The notes under the pieces were generated by a model that saw only the letters and a list, made by a program, of their open reading frames with translations, ran no database searches and was not told where the DNA came from. Below, piece by piece: positions 6,994 to 14,603 of a DNA stretch of 64,000 bases. Every line of letters starts with the position of its first letter. Position 1 is the stretch's first letter. The stretch comes from UTCHB3 sp964625575 (GTDB lineage: Bacteria > Bacteroidota > Ignavibacteria > Ignavibacteriales > Ignavibacteriaceae), in contig CAZVBQ010000008.1 in NCBI GenBank assembly GCA_964625575.1, positions 1-64,000 on the forward strand, read 5' to 3'. A program made the position numbers and the translations under genes.

Positions 6994-8110
6994 CTTAAAA
7001 GACCCCGTTTCGACCTACCTTCGCAAACGGGGTTTTCACTTTCAGCCGGTGTACCGGAATTTCACCGGCCACCGCGAAGTGGTGGTTGTGGTTCCGTGCT
7101 ATGATGAACTTGAAAATCTCCCCTGCCTTTATGCATCACTTTTGAAAGCCGCGCCTCCCGTTGAGGGAAGTATTGCACTCCTCTTCGTTATAAATCACCC
7201 TGAAAATGCTTCTGAAGAAAAAAAGAGCAAAAGCGTTAAAACATTTGAATGGTTGAAAAACAGGGGTGACGGGTCCCGGTTGCCAATCGCCATTCTCGAT
7301 CTTTTCTCCCCGGGAGTTGAAGTGCCGGCAAAACACGCGGGTGCCGGTTATCCACGGAAGGCAGGGCTTGACGCGGCTATCGGGTTGACTGACCCCGGGA
7401 GAAGCAGCAATTCGCTGCTTGTGTCCCTTGATGCCGACTGTGAAGTGGCACCGGATTATTTCAGCGTGCTGGTTTCACTCGCGCGTGAAGGATGCCCGGC
7501 GGCAGTTCTTGAATATAAACACAGATGTGATGATCCGGGGAATGCAGGCGCGATAAAGGAGTACGAAGCGTGGTTGAGGTCGTACACCTATGGTTTGAAG
7601 TATGCCGGTTCGCCTTACGCGTATCATTTTATCGGTTCCACCATGGCGTGTAACGCGACAACTTACGCCAAGGCAGGCGGAATGAACAAGCGCCGTGCAG
7701 CGGAAGATTTTTATTTTCTTGAAGCCCTTGCCAAGGTTGTTGCTGTTCGCACGGTAGAACCCGCGCTCGTTTTCCCCTCCAATCGCCCCAGCGACCGGGT
7801 TATTTTCGGTACCGGCAAGGCAATGACAAAGAGGGCTGAAACCGGTGAAAAGATAACACCCTACCCCCTTGAGGCATTCAAACCACTGAAAGAATTCCTT
7901 GAAATTTACCATTTCCCGCACCAGTCTGCTGATTCACTGATATGTGCAGTTCAAACTCTGGACCCCCGGGTTTACGGTTTCCTCGAATCATACAATTTTT
8001 CCCAAGCGATGAGGCAGATACACAAAACTTCCAAAACCCCGCAACAGCTCCTCCGCCAGAAAGACCTTTGGTTTGACGCCCTTAAAACGCTTAGATTTGT
8101 TTATTTTTAA
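6986..8110 (+). CDS. Family 2-like glycosyltransferase
   Basis: The 374-residue protein has a GT-A fold: a nucleotide-sugar binding strand (EVVVVVPCYDELENLP, about 31-46) and a DxD motif (SLDADCEV, Asp149-Ala150-Asp151) for metal and sugar-nucleotide. No membrane helices are evident, so it is probably cytoplasmic or peripheral. The start is a TTG at 6986 that overlaps the MiaA-like gene by 8 nt, suggesting translational coupling. Donor and acceptor are unknown. The C-terminal half (about 200-374) is less typical and may define the acceptor. Confidence 0.8.
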   Translation: MSNLKDPVSTYLRKRGFHFQPVYRNFTGHREVVVVVPCYDELENLPCLYASLLKAAPPVEGSIALLFVINHPENASEEKKSKSVKTFEWLKNRGDGSRLPIAILDLFSPGVEVPAKHAGAGYPRKAGLDAAIGLTDPGRSSNSLLVSLDADCEVAPDYFSVLVSLAREGCPAAVLEYKHRCDDPGNAGAIKEYEAWLRSYTYGLKYAGSPYAYHFIGSTMACNATTYAKAGGMNKRRAAEDFYFLEALAKVVAVRTVEPALVFPSNRPSDRVIFGTGKAMTKRAETGEKITPYPLEAFKPLKEFLEIYHFPHQSADSLICAVQTLDPRVYGFLESYNFSQAMRQIHKTSKTPQQLLRQKDLWFDALKTLRFVYF

Positions 8111-8130
8111 AGTTCGATATTTGATATTGT

Positions 8131-8871
8131 ATGAAAAGACCCACACTGATAATCGGAGTATCGCTCACGGCGCTTGCGGTGGCGGTTTTTATTCTGTTCT
8201 ACGTTTTTGCAGGTAAGCAGAAACCGTTGGAATACTACGATATCCCTGTGCCTGAACCCTCGGGACTCTGCTTTTCCGCGGATGGGAAGGGCCTCTGGAC
8301 AGTAAGTGACCGTACAGGTGAAGTGGTGCAGATATCATTCACCGGTGAGTTGATCAAAAAGTTCACGCTGAAAGATGTCGACTTTGAAGGGATAACGGTT
8401 TACAACGACACAACCCTCGCCCTCACGCGTGAAGGAAAACACGCGGTGATGTTGGTATCAACATCGGGTGAAGTGCTGCGCGACCAGCACATCGACGTTG
8501 AAATGAAAAACAATTCCGGACTTGAGGGGATCGCCTGTGTCAAGCAGGAGAATATTTTCATTCTCGCGCAGGAGAAGAAACCGCGGAGGCTTATAGAGGT
8601 TGACGCGTCCACGTTTGAAGTGAAACGCGAGATACCGATCGGCAAGGAGTTCCCTGATATCAGCGATATCTGGTACGATGAAAAGTCTAACCAGATATGG
8701 ATACTCTCAGATCAGGGTGAGTTCGTTGCCCGCTGCAGTCGTGAGGGGGAGCTCATCAAAAAATACAAGCTTAAAATTGAGAAACTCGAGGGGGTCTGCG
8801 TTGATCCCGTTAAGAGGAAGATATTCACCGTGTCAGACAAACTCGCGGCGATGTTCGTATTCGATTATTGA
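8131..8871 (+). CDS. SdiA-regulated-like beta-propeller protein
   Basis: The 246-residue protein has an N-terminal membrane anchor (about 6-27) followed by repeated blades such as LCFSADGKGLWTVSDRTGEVVQI and IWYDEKSNQIWILSDQGEF, matching the SdiA-regulated (YjiK-like) domain, a periplasmic propeller related to phytase-like proteins. The ligand is unknown. It lies 20 nt after the glycosyltransferase, with GATATTTGATATTG in the gap, which may be a promoter, so it need not be part of the upstream operon. A DUF4136 lipoprotein follows after 12 nt. Confidence 0.8.
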   Translation: MKRPTLIIGVSLTALAVAVFILFYVFAGKQKPLEYYDIPVPEPSGLCFSADGKGLWTVSDRTGEVVQISFTGELIKKFTLKDVDFEGITVYNDTTLALTREGKHAVMLVSTSGEVLRDQHIDVEMKNNSGLEGIACVKQENIFILAQEKKPRRLIEVDASTFEVKREIPIGKEFPDISDIWYDEKSNQIWILSDQGEFVARCSREGELIKKYKLKIEKLEGVCVDPVKRKIFTVSDKLAAMFVFDY

Positions 8872-8883
8872 ATCCGGTTTAAT

Positions 8884-9387
8884 ATGAAATTGATAAAGTA
8901 TGTTCTACCCTTGCTGTCAGTTATCCTCTTCTCCTCCTGTGCGACGGTGACGAGTGACAGCGCGTATTTAAAAGAGACCGACTTTTCAAAACTGAAAGTC
9001 TACACCATCTACCCGAGCACGGCTCTGAAGGGGAGTTCACCCGTTCTGGCGGCCACAATAGCGGGTGTTATCGACTCTGTTATGCAGAAAAAAGGGTTCA
9101 TCCGCGGAAATGAAGTGCACGATTTCGTGGTGACATTCTACACTGAAACAGAAGTTGAGACCTCATACGGTAGTGTGAACTTTGAGCGTTGGAAAGGATT
9201 CTGGTCAACAAAAGAGGAACCCCTCTTCGCGGTGAAGGGGCTTATTGTTATCGACATGATCGATGCCGGCACGGGTCAGGTCATCTGGCGCGGTTGGGAC
9301 TCGAAGATCGTGGGGAAGGAAGAAAATCCCCGCGAGGTACTTAAGTCGACGATAAATGGTATCCTCTCGTTGTATCCACCCCAATAA
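8884..9387 (+). CDS. DUF4136 lipoprotein
   Basis: This 167-residue lipoprotein (lipobox FSSCA, Cys19) matches the DUF4136 pattern: a central DFVVTFY strand, a GLIVIDMIDAGTGQVIWRGW block (about 114-133) and a short C-terminal helix of the form EVLKSTINGILSLYPP. The family is widespread in Bacteroidota and Proteobacteria outer membranes; its role is not known. It is flanked by the propeller protein and a DUF1460 enzyme in the same direction with short gaps (12 nt each), so the three probably form an envelope operon. Confidence 0.83.
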   Translation: MKLIKYVLPLLSVILFSSCATVTSDSAYLKETDFSKLKVYTIYPSTALKGSSPVLAATIAGVIDSVMQKKGFIRGNEVHDFVVTFYTETEVETSYGSVNFERWKGFWSTKEEPLFAVKGLIVIDMIDAGTGQVIWRGWDSKIVGKEENPREVLKSTINGILSLYPPQ

Positions 9388-9399
9388 AAGGAGAATTAA

Positions 9400-10419
9400 A
9401 TGTTAAAATACCTGGTCTTGGCAGTTCTGAGCATTATGATCTCGGTCTTCCCGCAGAAGAACAAAAACAAGAACAATAACAACAATAAGGGGAAGAAGGA
9501 AGTCCCTTCGGAAGTGAACATCGACCTCAAGTTGCCTTCGGGGCTCGACACTTTGAACATCCCCAAAGAAATCAAGCAGTTGATGCGCAAGCCGCTCTAC
9601 ACCTTCAGCGAAGAGGATGTGGACAAGTACACCGGCTTCCTGCAGGAGAAAGTGCCCGACATCAGAAAGAGGATCCAGATACTCGCGAAACAAGCGATGG
9701 GGCAGAAATACGATATCTACCTGCTCGGAGAGTATCCTTTTGAAATTAAAGACAAGCAACCGTTGTTTAATCTGAAACAGAGCGACTGCGTGGTCTTCAG
9801 CGAGCATATGTACGCGATGGCTCTCAGTCACGACTGGAAGGAGTTCTTCGCGATGCTCCAGAGGATACGCTACAAGAACGGCGAGATCGGCATGCTCACG
9901 AGGAATCATTACACTGAAGCCGACTGGGTAAAGAACAACGACTGGCTTATCACCGAGATCACAAATGAGATCGCCGGTACAGATGTTGTGAAGGTTTCTT
10001 CGGAGATTGACCGCGCCAAGTTTTTCAAAAAGCACGGTATCGGGCAGAACATCCCAAAAGAAAAGATCGAGTGGACCTACATCCCCGGTGATTCGGTTTA
10101 CAAAGTGCTCCCTTTCCTGAAAACAGGGGACTTCGTGAACATCGTAAGGGCATACCCCGGCAGTGATCCGTGGGTGGGGCACGTCGGTCTCATCTCGGTT
10201 GAGGATGATGGCACGGTTAACTTCATGCACTCTTCCGATCCCGTTGTAAAGACCCAGACTGTGCTTTCATACTGGAAAGAGTGGAAAGAAAAGAAGAAAA
10301 AGAAGGGCGGCTGGGAGTTCCTCGGTTTCAGGTTCTACCGTCTTAATGAGAACGCGTTTGAAAATCTTAAGAAAATTGACGGACCCCGTGCTCCTAAACT
10401 AACCATTTATGGAAACTGA
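9400..10419 (+). CDS. DUF1460 N-acetylmuramoyl-L-alanine amidase-like protein
   Basis: The 339-residue secreted protein belongs to the DUF1460 group, NlpC/P60-like cysteine enzymes acting on peptidoglycan fragments. Cys130 in SDCVVFSEH and His261 in WVGHVGLI fit the catalytic pair, and TRNHYTEADWV is a family signature. A signal sequence (1-18) is followed by an Asn/Lys-rich run (19-33) encoded by an A-rich simple repeat, probably an unstructured linker. It ends the group of envelope genes and lies 27 nt before gnd. The role (wall recycling or muropeptide cleavage) is inferred from the family. Confidence 0.82.
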   Translation: MLKYLVLAVLSIMISVFPQKNKNKNNNNNKGKKEVPSEVNIDLKLPSGLDTLNIPKEIKQLMRKPLYTFSEEDVDKYTGFLQEKVPDIRKRIQILAKQAMGQKYDIYLLGEYPFEIKDKQPLFNLKQSDCVVFSEHMYAMALSHDWKEFFAMLQRIRYKNGEIGMLTRNHYTEADWVKNNDWLITEITNEIAGTDVVKVSSEIDRAKFFKKHGIGQNIPKEKIEWTYIPGDSVYKVLPFLKTGDFVNIVRAYPGSDPWVGHVGLISVEDDGTVNFMHSSDPVVKTQTVLSYWKEWKEKKKKKGGWEFLGFRFYRLNENAFENLKKIDGPRAPKLTIYGN

Positions 10420-10446
10420 CAATATAAACAGATAACGGAGAAAAAG

Positions 10447-11346
10447 ATGAAAATAGGATTTGTAGGTCTTGGCAAGATGGGCGCCAACATGGTCGAGAGG
10501 CTTTTGCTTGGTGGTCACGAAGTGGTGGTTTATAACAGATCTGAAGGAAAAGTAAAGGAAGCAGTCGCCAAAGGTGCGATTGGTTCGAGCTCGATTGCAG
10601 ATCTCTGCGGAAAACTTGAGGGAAGGAAAGTGGTTTGGCTGATGGTCCCCTCGGGTCAGGCGGTAGATGATAACATAAATGAAGTTGTAAAACACCTCAA
10701 CCCGGGTGATATAATTATTGATGGCGGCAATTCATACTGGCGCGATACACAGGCACGCAACGCGAAGGTTGAGGCAATGGGTTTTGAGTACCTCGACTGC
10801 GGCACCAGCGGCGGCGTTTGGGGCCTCCAGAACGGCTACTGCCTGATGTACGGCGGGAAAAAGGAGGCCGTTGACCATATTTTACCCGTTCTCGAAACAC
10901 TCGCTCCGGTCGGTGGGCATGCCTACTGCGGCACCAGCGGCGCCGGGCACTTCGTGAAAATGGTGCATAACGGTATTGAATACGGAATGATGCAGGCATA
11001 CGCCGAAGGCTTCGAGATAATGGAGAAATCGCCGTTCAATATCGATCTTGAGAAAATTACAGGCATTTGGCAGCACGGAAGTGTCGTCAGATCATGGCTC
11101 CTCGATCTCGCGAACCTCGCGTTTAAAGAGGATCCGAAGCTCGAAAAAGTAAAGGATTACGTTGCCGACAGCGGCGAAGGAAGATGGACAGTGCAGACGG
11201 CGATCGACTTCGACGTTCCGGCTCACGTGATCACCACTTCCCTTTTCAACAGGTTCCAGAGCAGGCAGGATGAGAGCTTCGCCATGAAGACCCTTTCGGC
11301 GCTGAGGAACAAGTTCGGCGGACACGAAATGAAGACGAAGGAATAG
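10447..11346 (+). CDS. gnd: 6-phosphogluconate dehydrogenase, decarboxylating (short form)
   Basis: The enzyme converts 6-phosphogluconate to ribulose 5-phosphate with CO2 release. At 299 residues it is the short GndA/YqeC-like form. It has the Rossmann motif GLGKMGANM (7-15), the DGGNSYWRD substrate loop (92-100) and the catalytic cluster Lys171, Asn175, Glu178. NRS at 30-32 after the second strand resembles the NADP-binding loop of NADP-dependent enzymes, suggesting NADPH production; this is inference. ACGGAGA precedes the ATG. It is the first gene of a five-gene pentose phosphate operon, 4 nt before zwf. Confidence 0.93.
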   Translation: MKIGFVGLGKMGANMVERLLLGGHEVVVYNRSEGKVKEAVAKGAIGSSSIADLCGKLEGRKVVWLMVPSGQAVDDNINEVVKHLNPGDIIIDGGNSYWRDTQARNAKVEAMGFEYLDCGTSGGVWGLQNGYCLMYGGKKEAVDHILPVLETLAPVGGHAYCGTSGAGHFVKMVHNGIEYGMMQAYAEGFEIMEKSPFNIDLEKITGIWQHGSVVRSWLLDLANLAFKEDPKLEKVKDYVADSGEGRWTVQTAIDFDVPAHVITTSLFNRFQSRQDESFAMKTLSALRNKFGGHEMKTKE

Positions 11347-11350
11347 CTTC

Positions 11351-12850
11351 GTGCCGAACAACCAGGTTCTTGTAATATTCGGAGCTTCCGGCGACCTTAC
11401 CGAGCGGAAGCTGATTCCGGCGGTGTTTGCCCTGAAGAACAGGGGGCTTCTGCCGGAGAACTTTGCCGTGCTTGGTACCGGGCGCACTGTGATGTCGGAT
11501 GACGATTTTCGTGAGAAACTGAAGATCAAGGGGGGCGACTACGATCCGGCGTTCCTCTCCATGATCCATTACATGCCGCTTGACCCGCTAGATCCCTCCG
11601 GTTACTATGCCCTGAGGGAAAGATTGAGGCAGATCGACCATGGCTTCAAGATAAAAGGGAAGTATATCTTCTACCTCGCCACGCCTCCACTTCTGTATGA
11701 AAGTGTTGCCGAAGGCCTTGCCGCGGCTGGACTTAACCATAATGAGCCGGGTGGCGGACTGAAAAAACTCGTGATCGAGAAACCTTTTGGCTACAGTCTT
11801 GAAACGGCGCGTAACCTCAACGCCAAACTGAGGATGTATTTCCATGAGAGTCAACTCTTCCGTATTGATCACTACCTCGGGAAGGAAACGGCGCAGAACA
11901 TTCTGGTGTTCCGTTTCGCCAACGGGATATTCGAACCGCTCTGGAACAGGAACTACATCGACCATATTCAGGTGACCTCTTCCGAAAGCATCGGGGTTGA
12001 GAACCGTGGAGGCTACTACGACACCGCCGGTGCCCTCAGGGATATGGTGCAGAACCACCTTTTGCAGCTTGTGGCGCTCGCCGCGATGGAACCCCCCGCG
12101 GGATTTGATGCCGATTCCATCCGCAATGAAACCGTTAAAGTGTTTCAGTCGATAAAGCCTTACACCCTTGATGACATCCGGAAGAACGTTATCCGGGGGC
12201 AATACATCGGCTCGACCATAAAGGGAGAGAAGATGAAAGCCTACCGTGAAGAGAAAGGGGTTGATCCCTCGTCAAGAACCGAGACATTTGTAGCCCTGAA
12301 ATTCTTCATCGACAACTGGCGCTGGGGAGGCGTTCCGTTCTACATCAGAACCGGTAAACGGCTCCCAACCCGGGTCACCGAGATAGTTGTTAGGTTTAAG
12401 AACACGCCTCACCGTCTGTTCAGAAGCATTTTTGACGATGAATCGGGCACAAACCAGCTTATTATAAGGATCCAGCCCGATGAAGGAATCCTCCTTCGTT
12501 TCGCGCTCAAGCAGCCCGGCGCGGGTTATACTGTGAAGAATGCTTCGCTCGATTTCCACTATTCGGAACACAGCGAGGGGCGGCTTCCCGAGGCTTACGA
12601 AAGGCTTATCTACGACTGCATGATGAACGACTCAACCCTCTACACCCGTGGTGACGCGTTGGAGGCTTGCTGGAAGTTTATCGACCCGATACTGAACGCC
12701 TGGAAGGATGACCCCGCTTCGAAAATCTTCGGCTACCCCGCGGGTACGTGGGGGCCTGTTGAGGCGGACGCGCTTCTTAACTCAAACGGGCAAAGCTGGC
12801 GCTACCCGTGCAGAAACCTGACTGATGACGAAAACTTCTGCGAGCTATAG
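11351..12850 (+). CDS. zwf: Glucose-6-phosphate 1-dehydrogenase
   Basis: The enzyme oxidises glucose 6-phosphate to 6-phosphogluconolactone, reducing NAD(P)+. The 499-residue protein shows the cofactor motif GASGDLTERK (11-20), EKPFG (143-147) and the substrate signature RIDHYLGK (171-178) containing the catalytic His. The length is normal. The start is a GTG at 11351, 4 nt after gnd; the stop directly abuts the pgl start. The operon order gnd-zwf-pgl supplies all three oxidative-branch steps. Confidence 0.96.
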   Translation: MPNNQVLVIFGASGDLTERKLIPAVFALKNRGLLPENFAVLGTGRTVMSDDDFREKLKIKGGDYDPAFLSMIHYMPLDPLDPSGYYALRERLRQIDHGFKIKGKYIFYLATPPLLYESVAEGLAAAGLNHNEPGGGLKKLVIEKPFGYSLETARNLNAKLRMYFHESQLFRIDHYLGKETAQNILVFRFANGIFEPLWNRNYIDHIQVTSSESIGVENRGGYYDTAGALRDMVQNHLLQLVALAAMEPPAGFDADSIRNETVKVFQSIKPYTLDDIRKNVIRGQYIGSTIKGEKMKAYREEKGVDPSSRTETFVALKFFIDNWRWGGVPFYIRTGKRLPTRVTEIVVRFKNTPHRLFRSIFDDESGTNQLIIRIQPDEGILLRFALKQPGAGYTVKNASLDFHYSEHSEGRLPEAYERLIYDCMMNDSTLYTRGDALEACWKFIDPILNAWKDDPASKIFGYPAGTWGPVEADALLNSNGQSWRYPCRNLTDDENFCEL

Positions 12851-13567
12851 ATGAAAGACATCATAAGAATCCACCCTGATCCTCAAATGTCGGCTGCCGC
12901 CTGCGCGGCGCTGATCGACCGTGAGTTCACCAAGCTGCTTGAAACAAAACCGTTTGTTTCAGTGGCTCTTTCGGGTGGTTCGACACCCTCGATCCTGTTT
13001 AAGGTGCTGGTTGACTCATACAGTGATGCCGCGTGGAAGGGGAAGGTGAAATTCTTCTGGGTGGATGAAAGATGTGTCGCTCCCGATGATCCGGAGAGCA
13101 ACTACGGCACCGCGAAGAAACTTCTGCTCGATCCGTTGGGCATCAATGACGACATGATTTTCAGGATGCGGGGTGAAAACAACCCCGCTGAAGAAGTGGC
13201 GAGATACACTTCCGTGCTGAAAAAAGAGCTTGGAGAGGAAATGCAGCTTGATCTCTGCCTCCTCGGTATGGGTGGCGACGGGCATACCGCCTCAGTCTTC
13301 CCCCCGCAGATAACTTTGATGAATTCTTCAGTTCCCGTTGCCCGGACGCAAAATCCGTACACGGGTCAGAAGCGGATCACCTTGACCGGGAAGGTGATAA
13401 ACAGCAGCCTTACCACCGTTTTCCTCGCTCACGGCAGGGAAAAGAAGGAAGTGCTGGCTAAAATACTTGACAACAGGGAGAGGGAGAACTTTCCCGCGGG
13501 ACTCGTTTTCAACGCGCACGACGGCGTTTACTGGTTCCTTGATACCGAAGCCTACAGGCTTCCCTGA
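12851..13567 (+). CDS. pgl: 6-phosphogluconolactonase
   Basis: This 238-residue DevB-type lactonase hydrolyses the product of Zwf. Visible motifs are VALSGGSTP near residue 40, FFWVDERCVAPDDPESNYG (about 68-86) and CLLGMGGDGHTASVFP (about 136-151), the typical sugar-phosphate isomerase-fold signatures. Its ATG follows the zwf stop with no gap, so translation is likely coupled. Glucokinase follows 29 nt later. Confidence 0.94.
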   Translation: MKDIIRIHPDPQMSAAACAALIDREFTKLLETKPFVSVALSGGSTPSILFKVLVDSYSDAAWKGKVKFFWVDERCVAPDDPESNYGTAKKLLLDPLGINDDMIFRMRGENNPAEEVARYTSVLKKELGEEMQLDLCLLGMGGDGHTASVFPPQITLMNSSVPVARTQNPYTGQKRITLTGKVINSSLTTVFLAHGREKKEVLAKILDNRERENFPAGLVFNAHDGVYWFLDTEAYRLP

Positions 13568-13596
13568 CAAATAACGATTTATTATTACGGAGAAAA

Positions 13597-14583
13597 TTGA
13601 TGATACTGGCTTGCGACGCGGGCGGCACGAAAACAGTGCTCTCGGTCTTTACACTCGAAGGTAAAAAACTTGTCGCGCACAAATCAGAGCGCTACAACTC
13701 GAACGAATATGAAAGTCTTGAAGATATAATCACTCACTTCCTGAAGGATACCGGCTACAAGATCGAAACAGGATGTGCCGGCGTGCCCGGTCCCGTGGTT
13801 GACGGAAAAAGTTCATCAACCAACCTCACCTGGGCAATGGATGAGCAGGTTATTAAGGAGAAAACAGGCATTCCCAACTTCAAATTGGTTAACGACCTGT
13901 ATGCCCTCGCCTCGGCGATACCGTTCCTGACGGATGAAGACATATTAACGGTCTACGCGGGCTCCCCGACAAACGGCGTGGGTGTAAAAGCTGTTCTCGC
14001 TCCCGGTACCGGTCTGGGGCAGGGTTTCCTCGTACCTCTTAATGACGGAAAGTTCAAAGTGATCCCTTCAGAGGGAAGTCACGCTGATTTTGCCCCCGTT
14101 AATGATCTCCAGGTCGAGATGTTGAAGTTTATGACGGCTGAATACGGCAGGGTCAGCGTTGAGCGTATCTCTTCCGGACTCGGGCTGAGGGGGATCTTTA
14201 AATTCCTTTATGAGACAAAAACCGCTACACCAACTCCCGAACTGCTTGAAGCGATAGAGACCGAAGACACCGCCGCGATGATCTCGAAGTTTGCTCTTGA
14301 AGGGAAGGATGAGCTGGCCGTGCTCGCGCTTGATCTTTTTACACGGGTGCTTGGGCAGCAGGCGGGGAATCTTGTGCTCACGCTTATGGCTCAGGGAGGT
14401 GTATATCTTGGTGGCGGCATTCCCCCAAAGATAACCGAAAAGCTTCTTGACGGCTCGTTTGTCGAAGCCTACAAGGCAAAAGGAAGACTCAGTTACATTG
14501 TAGCGAACACACCGGTTTACCTGATCAAAGACAGTAGCGCCGGTCTTCACGGCTCGGCATACATAGCAGCCGGTCTGATATAA
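13597..14583 (+). CDS. glk: Glucokinase
   Basis: The 328-residue protein phosphorylates glucose with ATP. It has the phosphate-1 motif ACDAGGTKT (5-13), GVPGPV in the sugar region, the LAPGTGLGQGF adenosine/glucose motif and the EGSHADFAPVNDLQVEML block typical of the bacterial Glk family. Being placed between pgl and the tal-pgi fusion, it feeds glucose 6-phosphate directly to Zwf. ACGGAGA lies just before the ATG. Confidence 0.93.
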   Translation: MMILACDAGGTKTVLSVFTLEGKKLVAHKSERYNSNEYESLEDIITHFLKDTGYKIETGCAGVPGPVVDGKSSSTNLTWAMDEQVIKEKTGIPNFKLVNDLYALASAIPFLTDEDILTVYAGSPTNGVGVKAVLAPGTGLGQGFLVPLNDGKFKVIPSEGSHADFAPVNDLQVEMLKFMTAEYGRVSVERISSGLGLRGIFKFLYETKTATPTPELLEAIETEDTAAMISKFALEGKDELAVLALDLFTRVLGQQAGNLVLTLMAQGGVYLGGGIPPKITEKLLDGSFVEAYKAKGRLSYIVANTPVYLIKDSSAGLHGSAYIAAGLI

Positions 14584-14603
14584 AATTAGAAAAGGAACAG
14601 GAA

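Noticed and set aside
9403..10230. Long antisense open frame (275 codons) opposite the DUF1460 gene
   Set aside because: It mirrors the codon use of the real gene, has no recognisable domain, and lies wholly within a well-supported CDS.
11588..12202. Antisense open frame of 204 codons opposite zwf
   Set aside because: It is a shadow of a conserved enzyme gene and has no start context or family similarity.
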